Source of the DNA: Omphiscola glabra | Taxonomy: Eukaryota; Mollusca; Gastropoda; Lymnaeidae | DNA: 64,000 nucleotides | Assembly: GCA_964017045.1 (NCBI GenBank) | Contig: OZ024802.1 | Coordinates: forward strand, 30,156,793-30,220,792 | Direction: 5' to 3' | In this document: one piece after another, positions 33,770 to 46,800 of the stretch | How positions within the stretch are numbered: position 1 is the first letter of the stretch | Layout of the letters: each line of letters opens with the position of its first letter | The notes under the pieces: generated by a model | Databases searched by the model: none | The model's input: the letters and a program-made list of their open reading frames with translations, nothing else | What the model was told of the DNA's origin: nothing | Position numbers and translations under genes: made by a program

Positions 33770-33910
33770 ATGGCTGCTCACATGGCGAAAACAGCATTTG
33801 AGATCTGGCGAGTTGAAGAAATTAAGAAATGTTTACGGGAATTGCACCAGCCGGTATCTGGAAATAAAGCAGAAATTGTAGATCGGGCACGCGGCTGTGT
33901 AGCGTTGCTA
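33770..33910 (+). pseudogene. orphan SAP-domain exon fragment
   Basis: An ATG-initiated frame encodes a SAP-like motif: WRVEEIKKCLRELHQPVSGN followed by KAEIVDRARG. SAP domains bind AT-rich DNA and often sit at the N terminus of host nuclear proteins and of transposon-derived proteins in invertebrates. A donor-like GT follows near 33902, but no continuing exon is recognisable before the RFX6 3' end. It follows directly on a LINE tail, so it may be a fragment carried by or captured in repeats, or the first exon of an unrecognised gene. Confidence 0.45.
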
Positions 33911-34324
33911 ATTTGTGGGGGAAGGGGGGGGGGGGCGGGGACGTATGTATCTGAGATATTTTTCTAATTTCGAGGCGAAAAAGATTAACAAGGGCAAAAA
34001 ACCTCCTGCTTCTTCAGACGATTGCAGTGCTCTATATAAAACTACAAATAATAATAATACATGTCTATATTTTAATTTATTTTTCTCTTGTTCTTTCATT
34101 TATTGCACTACTCACATTTCAGAAAAAAGATACAACTATTAAACGAATAGGAATAAAACCTAAAACAAAAGAACAACACAAAATGGGGGGTAGGGGTGGG
34201 GGTAGGATTACAGCCCAAGAAACAAAATCCCTTTTTAAGATTAAATGTTTAGGCTACTTTAGTTAAGTTTCACTTTAAGCATAAAAAAAGTAGCCTACAA
34301 CGTGTCTCGGAGAGTAAGTCATTT

Positions 34325-34330
34325 TTTATT
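34325..34330 (-). terminator. candidate RFX6 polyadenylation signal
   Basis: AATAAA on the minus strand, about 105 nt past the RFX6 stop codon; suitably placed for a short 3' UTR. Confidence 0.45.
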
Positions 34331-34434
34331 GCCACAAGCGTAACCCCATTTTTTTTCCTTAGATAAATCTGTTCCGTCTTAACCCTAGCACCAGAGAAAT
34401 CACACAAAATATGAATGTCATGCAGGCAGTGGTG

Positions 34435-34616
34435 CTATCTGAATCCCGCGGGGAGGTAGGACTTGCTGAAACCCGTGAGTCCTGACGCAGTCGCCATATT
34501 GGGCGTGAACATGTCCTCCTGGTAGAACAGCCCGTCTTGTCTGTGATACTGGCCACTAGGTGGCGTGATCTCCATGAAGCTGTTGCCATAGGAACCGACT
34601 GCCAGGGATGAGCCAA
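34435..34616 (-). CDS. RFX6: RFX6 last exon (residues 744-803, stop)
   Basis: Acceptor TTTGCAG. Encodes [20 protein letters not shown] and continues to SYLPAGFR followed by TAG at 34435-34437. Phase fits the preceding exon. Confidence 0.8.
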
Positions 34617-37600
34617 CTGCAAATTAAAGATCCTATTAATATTATCTCTTATATAATATATTACTCTTCTGGTATGACTCGTGGGCTGCTTCTTAATTTA
34701 CTGCTTCCATTTCCGGTTCCTTTCTATTCAGCGAATTTGGAATTGGGAGTAGGCCTATACTATAAATAATTAAATATATTTGAAAGAAAGTATTGTTCAA
34801 TAATGAGTTAATAAATATTCTAATATCTAGTACCAATATTTTTTTAAAAATTAAGAATAATTTATTCATTAAATTGATTCATTCGTGATTCTTTCACTGA
34901 AAGTACAGTGCGCGCCAATAGTAACAGAGCTACAACTCCCGCATCTTGAACGCGTACCGGCACGTGGTGCGTTTGTCAACGGCGCGTAGCTCCAACCGAC
35001 AAGTGTTCACAGTAATGAAAATGAAGATGTGTTGGGCGTTTGTTGGAAAACTGGCCACTCGATGGAGGAAAAAAGTATTTACGCCCGCCATTCATTTTGG
35101 CGCTCAAACGAAAATGTTCATGAAAGGGGGCTGAGTTTAAAAAGGTTACAGAACAATGCCACCTCGAGAGATTTTACCAAGAAGGCGCCAAGTAACACTG
35201 TTTTGCTGGCTATTGGTACGAAATTATTTCGTACTGGAAACGTACCCAGTGAGCGGAAGGGGAAGTCTGGTTGACCATTCGGAGAACCCTCACATTCCTA
35301 CACAGATCTGGATCCACGTACAACATGGCCAAAACTGTTCCGCATCACACCCTCCCCTCTCGGAAACCTGGCTCTATCAGGAGTTGTCCAACTGGTACGA
35401 AAATGTGTACACCTGTGTGCTTAGTCGCTGAAATGACAACTGTGTTACTTGGTGCCGTGGACAGCACAACTGTGTTACTTGGTGCTGCAGACAGCACAAC
35501 TGTGTTACTTGGTGCCGCAGACAGCACAACTGTGTTACTTGGTGCCGTGGACAGCACAACTGTGTTACTTTGTGCAGTGGGCAGCACAACTGTGTTACTT
35601 GGTGCCGTGGACAGCACAACTGTGTTACTTGGTGCCGCAGACAGCACAACTGTGTTACTTGGTGCCGCAGACAGCACAACTGTGTTACTTGGTGCCGCGG
35701 ACAGCACAACTGTGTTACTTGGTGCCGCAGACAGCACAACTGTGTTACTTGGTGCCGCAGACAGCACAACTGGGTTACTTGGTGCCGAGGACAGCACAAC
35801 TGTGTTACTTGGTGCCGTGGACAGCACAACTGTGTTACTTGGTGCCGCGGACAGCACAACTGTGTTACTTGGTGCCGTGGACAGCACAACTGTGTTACTT
35901 GGTGCCGTGGGCAGCACAACTGTGTTACTTGGTGCCGCAAACAGCACAACTGTGTTACTTGGTGCCGTCTTAGTAAATCTCTTTCTGAATTTAGCGCTCT
36001 CGTCTCAGTAAATCTCTCTCGGAATTGCTCTGCTTCTTCACTTCAAACACGAACCTCCCCAAAGACCACTTCCGTATTAGCAAAAATAATGGTCAACTAT
36101 GAATACCAACCTGCCTTTTTTTCGTTCAGAGACCCATGTCCAGCAATAACTGCCCAACATATCTTCTCATCCACTACTCGCAACAAGGGCGGCTAGAACG
36201 CACCGTTGACCAATTTTCGTAGGCGTTCAAGATGCGAAAGTACGTACGCGTTCAAGATGCTGAAGTTTCTTTACTGTTACTTTTGGCACACACCGGTACC
36301 GTAACTGAGGTTATATATATATATACACAACTGGAAATATATATTATTCTATAATAAACTCACAAGTTAGGAGCCAAAATGATCAATACATTAATCGCGG
36401 GTCTTCAAAATATAGAAGAAGAGTTTTTAACTGAAAAATATATATTTCGAATACAATACCTTGGTAGTTGTCACTGGGCCGGGCATAATACATGGCGGAC
36501 CTGGAAGCGTCGAAAGAAGGAGGAGGCCTGGAGAGGCTGTCGAGCAAAGGGTTCGTCCTGGTCAGGCCATCGAGCGTCGCACCCGTTCGCGACAATCCGT
36601 CCGAGGCGGCGGCCGGTCGGGGCAGGGTGTCCCGGTACATCGACCCTCGGAGCAGCGAGCTCTTCTTGTACGTGTCATACGTCTGCTGGTAGCTGCCGTA
36701 TCCGAGCTGAGAGTACGGGTCGGCCAGGGCCGAGTGGTGACCCCTGGCGTCCGCCCAGTAAGCGGTAGCGGGTGTCGGGGCGGAACTGACGCCCGAATTG
36801 AAAGTCATGGGATGAAACGGCTGTGCGGCGGCCGGGGGCGCCGGCGGGTCTGGAAATGTCTGCACTTGTCTTTGGGAGCCGAACGACGTGTGGTTGACGT
36901 AGTCGTTGTAGGAGTTGAAGCCGAAAGGCGTGGGGAGGTAGGGGCCGCGTTCGTAGCTGGGGTAGTGCTTCATCGGGGAGAGAGCAAGCGGGTTAGAGTT
37001 TAATGTGGTCGGGCGCAGCAGGTCACTGCACTGGGATGTGACCGGTGGAGTGGAGTCGACGCTGGGGATGTCCCGCGGGGCTTGGTTTAACGGCAGCGGC
37101 CTAGAGAAGGCGGTGCCGCTCAACGGTTCGTAGTAGGAGGCTGAGGCTGGCGGGGTGTGGAAGGTGGTGCAGCTTTCGTCACTTCTTACAGTGGGTTCAA
37201 TTTCATCTGTTGGATAATGATGACACTTGTTATGTACGACTCAATGGTATATCATATTTAAAATAATTTTGCTTAATTAAAAAAACAAATCAAATCAAAT
37301 TGTTTGATGCTTTACCAGAGGCGTAGTTAAGGAGGAAGTGGGACAGATGTCCCTGGGCGCCAGACTAGTTAGGGGAGCCAAAATGTGCTTTGATATTATT
37401 TTATTTATGAAAATAATGGGTTTGAGGGCTGAAAAAAGAAAGGGAAGCTCTTAAAATTGAATCTTGCCCCACGCACCAAACACTCTAGCTACGCCTCTGT
37501 GCTTTAATTAGTTATTTATTCCCTACACCAATTCGTATCCTTGACTGAAGTGTAGTGGCGTAGCAGGCCTTATACACATGTAAGCGGCGCACTGAGTATG

Positions 37601-37785
37601 TTCTCATAAAGTCGTTAATCATTTTTATGGATAATTTACTTCACCCCACTAGTCATACTCAATTCTGCATTCGGGGGCATAGCCAGCAATGCCGAGGGAC
37701 TTTTATTAAGACAATGATTTTAGCACGGGTTGCCCCGTCTTTGTGGGCGAAGTAAATAATTTCACGAAAATCACAAAAAGTACAG

Positions 37786-37823
<38 letters not shown>

Positions 37824-40800
37824 GAGCCGTCGTGTGGACTATGCAACCCCTTGAGCTGCAAATGCCATGGATTTTCAAGGGGTCAAGAACTTTGATATTA
37901 AAAAGAAAAATTAAACTATAAGAACTTTGAATGCACAAAACCGATAAGTGGCAGGGTGCCTCCAAAAGTCAAGCGACGGCTCTGTGTATATGCCATGTGA
38001 GGTGGACCGAAAATGCCACCCTAAAAACGGTCCTGCCCGGGGCGGACCGAACCCCCCAATGGGGCGTCGGATAATATACCGCGTGGAGGAAGAGTTGAGC
38101 GTATGATAAGCCCCAGCAGTTGAAAAGTTTAACGTGAACATTAAAAAAAACTGCTGGTTACCTCCACTTTCCCCTTGGTCTTCAAGTTTCCGCTTCCTCG
38201 CCTTGGGTGACGTCAGCAGCTTGTTGGCCTGCGTCCTTATTTTGGCACTCATCTTGATCTCTTCTGAAAGGAAGGATTTTGTGGTGGTGATATTTTTTCT
38301 TCTTTGCATATCAAGCAAAGGAGCCCATAAACTCTTATGTTTAATCTATGCACCAGAAATTATACTAGGCATTTATGCAATGATATGCCATTGATCAGGC
38401 GCGTCAGCGATTCTCAATGCAGTGTTTCGGAACACAGGGGTGTGTTGCAAACGTTCACTCGTGTTCATAACATTTAAGTTAAATTAAGGTTTCGTCACCC
38501 CCTTTGTAATTGTGAAGTAAATGGGATTTTATTCTTGATTAACTGTTAAGGTCATATCTAAAGACCATCTTTGCGCGCCCCACACTCACCCTGATGTTGC
38601 AGCCAGTGGCGAGTGCACCCTTAGCCCCCTCGCCCTTTCACACGACCAAGTTGAAAAAAAACACCAAGACCAGCGGTTCCCAAAAGGTTGATTTTGGCGA
38701 ACCGGTGGATACGTTTTCAAATTGCAACAGGAGACCGGCGCAATATTTATTAATTGTATTTGCTTTTTATTCGAATCATAAATATTCATGCTGTGCGGAC
38801 CGGCAAGTAAAGGCCCACGGACCGACGCCGGTCATTCTCCCCAGTCAACCCACAGTCCCAAGAGGGGAGTGGACGCCCTCGCCAGTCAACCCACAGCCCC
38901 AAGAGGGGAGTGGACTCCCTGACCAGTCAAACCACAGCCCCAAGAGGGGAGTGGACGCCCTCACCAGTCAACCCACAGCCCCAAGAGGGGAGGGGACACC
39001 CTCACCAGTCAACCACAGTCCCAAGACGTCTTTTCTTTCTGGTTACCTGTATTTTTCATATGGATCTGTAGATTTTTTTGCAGCTGACCATCTCTGAGTT
39101 TGTCCGTCTGAGTCTCCATGACCAATAGGACGTACTCGTCTAACGTCATCTTCATCAGGTGAAGGAATGCTGGGATGTGCAGACGAGAAGAGTGAACTCA
39201 TATATACGTCTATTTGTGAACTCGTATATACGTCTTTTTGTGAACTCATATATATGTCTATTAGTGAACTCATATATACATCTATTAGTGAACTGATATA
39301 TGCATCTATTAGTGAACTCATATATACATCTAATAGTGAACTCATATATACATCTATTAGTGAACTCATATATACATCTAATAGTGAACTCATATATACA
39401 TCTATTAGTGAACTCATATATACATCTGTGCGTGAACTCATATATACATCTATTAGTGAACTCATATATACATCTATTAGTGAACTCATATATACATCTC
39501 ATAGTGAACTCATATATACATCTATTAGTGAACTCATATATACATCTATTAGTGAACTCATATATACATCTCATAGTGAACTCATATATGCACCTATTTG
39601 TGAACTCATGTATACATATTTATTATTCTAAAATGCTTTGATTTCTGACTGAGTTTGTATTTCTAGTTAGGCACGGGACCAATAGACACTTGACTGGAAA
39701 CAATAATATGTTAGGCCAGTGGTCGGCAAATCGCGGCTCGCAAGCCGCATGCGCTCTTTAGCGACCTGAGTGCGGCTCGGCCAGTCGGCGTCAAATCGGG
39801 TTTGACTCCGAAAACATGGCTCTTGACAGGTTCTTGACAGGTTCTTGACGCGTTCTTGACTCAAATTTTTTTCAAAATCGTCTTGCTGCTGATTTTTGTC
39901 TCTTTTGACTAATGAGTTTGCCGACCACTGTGTTGGGCTATATACTTTATTTATTTGTGTGTGTACCGGGAGGGGGGATGGATGGGGATTAACTCACATA
40001 ATCAATAACGAAATACATGAAATTCAAATCGTATTAACTTCAGTTCATGAAAACGACAATTTTGGACACAACGAAGCTATATCGTCAAGGGTCGATTAAA
40101 CTTTCTAGACAGCATCCCTTTTTTTTTTAAAAATTATTTTATTTTTTTGTAGGTTTTTGTGCAAGGATTGTTAAAATCGATTCAATCGATAGCCTAATGA
40201 TTGTATGTAGCGAGCCTAATGATTGTATGTAGCGAGCCTAATGATTGTATGTAGCGAGCCTAATGATTGTATGTAGCGAGCCTAATGATTGTATGTAGCG
40301 AGCCTAATGATTGTATGTAGCGAGCCTAATGATTGTATGTAGCGAGCCTAATGATGGCATGTCGCGAGCCTAATGATGGTATGTAGCGAGCCTAATGATG
40401 GTATGTAGCGAGCCTAATGATGGTATGTAGCGAGCATAATGATGGTATGTAGAGATGGAAAGAATAATTTCAAAAAATAATTGAATTGCGCTTACAAAAA
40501 CTCTGAGCATTATTAAGTGTCAGATCCTTCATGACCAGGGCGCCAAACATGCTCCATTGTAGCAGGAACCGCCCCGCGCGGTGTTTGAACTTTGAGGGTA
40601 AAGAATCGTCTTGCTGCAAGAGAAAACGTTTGACAGATTCTTACATTAGCGACCGCTGTATTAACCACGAATAAACGCAATTGTAGTTGAGGGATTCAGC
40701 AAATATATATATATATATAAATATAAATATATATATATAATTGGTATTTCTTTCAAATCTTTCCACAGAGCTAGTAGAGAACTTGGATGAAGCTTCGAGA

Positions 40801-43800
40801 GATGAGAATGTTTGAGGCTGTTTAGAAACAGTCATAGAGTGTACAGACTTTTGATTTCATACTAAAATCATACACACAGACACCACAATCAGACTAAGGG
40901 TCGGTTCACACGATCAAATTTTCCTTCAAGCATTTTATGCAATTCGTGTATGAAGCCTTGTCCCAATTTTCAAATTACTATTTGATCAAATTCCCCCCAA
41001 AAAGAAACCACGCACAAAATAGTGCGTTCATACAACAATATGACGCGAAATTTTATCGTGTGAACTGACGCTAAGAAGTGTCCGTATGTGCATAGTTTTT
41101 TTGTATACGTTGCCACTCCTTGGCTCAGCTGGTTTAATTGTGATGCAAGCAAAATACATATCAAATTGTCATGCAAGAGATAGATCAAAAGTGTTTGTAT
41201 TGTAATCATAAAATCTCAATATATATATATATACTTAACGAACCGATTTCTAAATTTACCAACCGAAACATAAATTTACCAAACGATTCCTAAATTTACC
41301 AACCGATTCCTAAATTTACCAACCGATTCCTAAATTTACCAAACGATTCCTAAATTTACCAACAGATTCCTAAATTTACCAAAAAGTAGAATCAATGATA
41401 TTTTAAAAATTGTTTTTGTCATTTTTCGGGTTTGTGTGGTTGGTAGGGTGGGGAGGGGTGGTGGTGACAGAAGCGGGGCAGGTTGTTAAAGGGATTGAAC
41501 ACTAATTGGTACATCTTTTGAATCGAAACTACAGCTGCTATAATTTTCTATGTCATAATGTCACAAACTCTACCAGATGGTGCTGATTTCACTAAATACA
41601 ATTCCAACCTGGATGGCTGGGTTTTTTTTTGGGGGGGGGGGGGGGAAGGGGGGGGTGGGTGGGGGGTGTGTGCACTATTAGGGATTCTTATAAAGTGCGT
41701 TAATTGAATATTTCGTCAAATAAGTTCATTAGATGGGAAGTTCGCGCATTGCCGCCGCCAATGTTTGGGGGTAGTGGGTACCAATCATAAATGTTATGAC
41801 TCATCTTTCTGTCTCCCACTAAAGCCCTACCTGCAGGACACATTTATCCACGAGACTGTCTATCCACTCCGTGTAGCTTTCTATCTGAGACTGCTTCTGA
41901 AGTAGGCTCTTCAACTCTTCAAACACTGGAGGTAAAAAATTATAATTGGTAACTATAATACACCATAAACAGAATCTGTACATTATTGGAATAATCGGGA
42001 AAGTCAGAAAGATACGAGGGGGGAAAAAAGGGAAATTTTAAAAGTACATCATAAGAAGTCAAATATTTTGGTATTCTTGGATATATTTTTTTTGTAAGTT
42101 TCTTTTTAGCTCCCTTTTTCCCTAGCACAAATATATATAATTTACTCTTTCGGGGGCTCACTATGTCTGGCAATGTAACTCTTCATTCGCAACTCTATAT
42201 AAAACTCACCATGTCTGACAATTCACTGTTCACTAAAATATATATATATATATCTGCGCGTAGCTCACCATGTCCGACTATTTCACTATTGACCAGGGAC
42301 TTTTCGTTGAGTGCAAAGCTCGCCTGGGCACACATTTGACCAAAGTCGATCATCTCCAGGTCACTGAGGGCTTTCGTTGTGACATCCAAAGTGGCAAGTT
42401 GTGGACGCGCCGTCTGTTAGAAAATTGGGGAAGTCAAAAAAGACAACCGGTATTTAGACACACCGCTGTGTGAAAGATCTTTTTCTTTATCATCACGTTC
42501 TTACGAAACAGATACGGTGTTGAGAAAAGGCAGTTATTGTGTAATTTTTTAATGAGCACACACACTAATAATTGGATCATCGATGCAGTGAAAATGGAGC
42601 GGGGGAGGGGTGTGTGTCAAGTTTCTGTAACTTAGATCGATCAAAATTTATTTTTGCTGATATAAAGGTACAGGTCCTAAGTGGAGCTAAGAGGACATCC
42701 ATTTTCTAAAACAAAAAATTGTAATAATATATATTATATTTGATATTTTTTAAGCACACTACATTTTAAACAAACTATATATATATATTTACATGTGGGT
42801 GATGTTCAAATTGTGCAGTCTTTCATTCAACGTGATTCTTTTCCTTACAAACATAACAAGAAGAGTTATGCTCAGTTCCCACGATCAAATTCTCGTAAAA
42901 TTTGCTTCAATTTTTTTTTTATAAAACCACTATTTTGTGTACGGATGTATGGACACAACAGACAATTTGATCGTGTGAGCTGAGCAGAATTTTCAATATA
43001 TATAAAATTAATTAACGTCATATCCGGACCGAATAAAAATCCGTGGCCAGATTTCTGACCTACTCACCTGCGCCATTTTAATGAAGGCCACTTGTCTAGT
43101 CATACTGCGTAAGAACTGTTGCAGCACTGAAGAATGAAATAGAGATTTGGAGGGGGAAAAAAACGTTTATTGAAGTGCTGTTCATTCAGTGTAGGCATTT
43201 GTTAACATTCAACTGTGGTATGAAATTTCATCAAACTTAATGGAAGTTTTGATTTTTTTTTTTTGAAACGTTTCAATTAGAAAAGTAATTAAACAACAGA
43301 AAGGAAAAAAAAGGACTGTCGAAGTCGTAGTGTTTATTTATGATGATGAAAAGTCAAATGAAACTATGGTAATCCAACCGGAGGCACTGTTCTCAATTGA
43401 AGACGCAATATTTTTGCTCGCTGCCAAACCCGGGGCGCCATTTGAGTAGGGCAGGGTGGGGCATTATTCCCCCCCCCCCACCCTCTTGCATTTCCCCCCT
43501 CCTCCTGAATTTGCAGGTTTTATTTAAATTGCTATGTACTGTGGTGCCTCCAGTAGTAAACAACTTAACAAGTCGACCAAGTTTTGGTTTTGTCCCCGCC
43601 CCCCCCCCCGAAAAACCTGAAATGACCCCCCCCCCCCCCCCCCAAAATATTTGTTTTACACATTTTCCAAACGAAGTTATTAGTAAGTTGTAAAAAAATT
43701 ACTTTAAAAAAACGCAGTGTTGTAACATTGTTATGTTCTGATAAGTTAAGCCGTCGAAAACTGACCATCATGCTTGACATTCCTGATGGTCTCGGGAATT

Positions 43801-46800
43801 AGGTCGTCCAGGGAGTTCTGCAACCAGTGGGGCAAGCTCTTGAGGAAGGCCCGAAGGTCTGTGGACAGGCTAAGGGTTAAAAAGGTCATTTCGTGTTATC
43901 ATCTAGGTCTCAAAATTAAGTAGCCTGCTATGCTCTAGCTCTACGTATCTACTTGATTTCATAAAAAAGACAGGGATTTTTATGGTAAAGGTTTATTCCC
44001 CAGTGACGAACGCTAGGTTCGAATGCTGTCTTCGTGTGATTATGGCGACAACTATAAACTAGGACTAAGCCGAGTGCGTTTTTTTTTTTCTTCCACCCAG
44101 TAAGGGTTTGAGTGAGAAAATAGCCGGTGGGTCCAAGCCCTAGTGACTACCCCGACAAAAATATGTGAGCAATCAAAATAATAATAATTGTATCTTTGAT
44201 TCATAATGTTATTTGTTTAAATGTCTTCTGTTATTGAATGTTGGTTAAATAAATGTGCGTACCTCTCTGGCAAGTCTTGGATGGCATTTGGAACCAACAC
44301 GTCTGTGAGCACCTGGACAAGTAGAAGAGAGTATTTGGAAAAAAAATTATTTGTAAAAATGGAAAAACCGAACAACTAAAATACAGAGTTTTGTTAGGAT
44401 TTTCTTTACTGGATTTGGAAGAAAATAAATTGTGATTGGGGTGGCGGAGGGGGTGCTGATAGGCTAAATGTGCGAGTATAGGAATACCTTCCGCTCAGGC
44501 TTTTAAATACCACATTTTTGCTCCATATCTCTGATTTCATCCAACCCTGTGGCGCTATTAAATTTATAGAATGTTAAAAAATTCCTTTAAAAATAATATG
44601 TACTATTGATTTTTTGTCAGCCGAACAATAAAGAAGACAAACGTATAGTTTTTTGTTTTTTTTTTATGTCACGCCTGGGGCATCGAATGTGACACGAGCC
44701 GAATGTTCGGTCTCTCTTTTCTTTATACATGTCCATCTATTAATGTACCGTGTATAGGACAGAATCACAGATGGCGACAACATCACAGGTAACCGGAAGT
44801 CGAAGGACGTCTTGCAGGTGTTGTGGGTAGCCTTGCCAAAAGTGGACCAGTAAATTCTGAATCTGCAAAAAAAAAAAAAAAAAAAAAAGACGGAGATTGT
44901 TAGGAGACACCAAAAAGATCACACACACACACACGCACGCACACACACACACACATATATATGTATATTGTATCAGGTTTTGAAAACATGAAGAAATTAT
45001 CTAAGTATCTAAAGTCACTATATATACGTATCCGAGGTCACTATATGCACGTATCTGAAGTCACTATATACAAGTATCTGAAGTCTTTATATACAAATTG
45101 ACGTCACTAACTAACACACATATTCTGGTGAAGGTCTGAGATTACTCTCTTAAGACCCCGGCTAGTAAAGTGGCTACCAGCTCCATCTGCTGCGCCATAC
45201 AACATTTTCCTCACGTAGGGTTCCCCAACCGCCCTGGCTTCCCCCGAGAGATCTATTCACTATGAAGTCACTATATACACGTATCTGAGGTCACTACATA
45301 CAAGTATCTGAGGTCTTTATATACAAGTATCTGAAGTCAATATATACAAGTATCTGAAATCACTATATACAAGTATCTGAAATCACTATATACAAGTATC
45401 TGAAGTCACTATATACAAGTGTCTGAAGTCACTATATACAAGTATCTGAAGTCACTATATACAAGTGTCTGAAGTCATATATACAAGTATCTGAAGTCAC
45501 TATATACAAGTGTCTGAAGTCACTATATACAAGTATCTGAAATCACTATATACAAGTATCTGAAGTCACTATATACAAGTGTCTGAAGTCACTATATACA
45601 AGTATCTGAAATCACTATATACAAGTATCTGAAGTCACTATATACAAGTGTCTGAGGTTACTATATATAAGTATCTGAAGTCACTATATACAAGTGTCTG
45701 AAGTCACTATATACAAGTATCTGAAGTCACTATATACAAGTATCTGAAGTCACTATATACAAGTGTAGCCGTGTCTTGAGTGTCGTTCCACTGGCCTCTA
45801 GACGTCAATGGGGTTTTAACACTGAATTGTAATGCTGCATATTTTAAGCTCAAGCTAAACACTATAGTGACATAGAGAGTGGAAGATCACCTTCGCAAAC
45901 CCCACATTTTAAAACAAGGAATGTTGCTCGAATCGACGTTTGTTCAAACGGAAATTAGTTTGATGGAGTTATATTTTCGATTGTCTCTTTTATATTTTTT
46001 TGTTGTTGCGATTTAAAAAAAATAACAAAATTTGTTAATGGAGGGTTCGGGTGATAAAAGAAATAGAAATAAATACATTTATACAAATATTTACATATAT
46101 GTTTACATATTTATAGACATATGTATATATATGTATATTTATTTCGTTAGAATTGAAAATTATTTGCTCTCATCAACATTTTTCAGTCTTTTTTTTACTC
46201 CGCCATAGCTCCGCCATTTTGATTTTATTCCCCCGGGGATTTAGTCAGCGGGTTCAGGAGTAAAAATAAAGGTTAAAAATAAACCCACGCGATCGATGTT
46301 TGAAGACGAAAGCAATTTATCCTGAGATCAGCACTCAGCAGGTTTCAGACGTCAAGATGTTTTCCTGTTAAAGATTTGAAAACATGGAATAAAAAAAAAA
46401 AAGAAACGGATCAAACGAACCTCCTCAAAGTTTGCCGTGATCACCGTGTCGAGAATTCTCTGAGAATGCGTCCTGTACATCATCAGAAATGTCGTCATCT
46501 GGAATGGTACATAAGGAGACTTGTGATGGGGGAGAGTGTTGTCACAGAGCGAGCTACGCAGTGGGTAAAACCACATGGCAGTTCTTGGTGGTTAGTAGAT
46601 GGATTGATTTTATGGTTAGATCCGAAAGAAGGGATGAACATTGTCGTTTTCTATTGAATGAGCAAAGGTGTGTGTGTGGTGGTTAGGGAAGGGGGTGAGG
46701 TGTCTTTAAAATAGACAAGTTTCTTGAGTTTGACGTAATTAAATGGCAAGATCAGAGAGCAGATACAAATATACAAATATAAGGGGAGAGAGAGAGACGG

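Noticed and set aside
35271..36011. 246-aa plus-strand frame and overlapping minus-strand frames of similar length
   Set aside because: All are read-through of a 30-bp tandem array; frames are open on both strands at once, the protein is a pure repeat, and the region is an RFX6 intron.
36461..37003. Plus-strand 180-aa and 129-aa frames opposite the large RFX6 exon
   Set aside because: Antisense shadows of a GC-rich coding exon; Arg/Gly-rich with no recognisable domain.
39043..39489. 148-aa frame whose C terminus overlaps the RFX6 exon at 39047-39169
   Set aside because: It reads the exon in a different frame. The frame giving [12 protein letters not shown] matches RFX6 and keeps splice phases, so the other frame was discarded.
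44000..44060. GGTTCGAAT motif considered as a tRNA T-arm
   Set aside because: No cloverleaf partner stems or B/A-box spacing around it.
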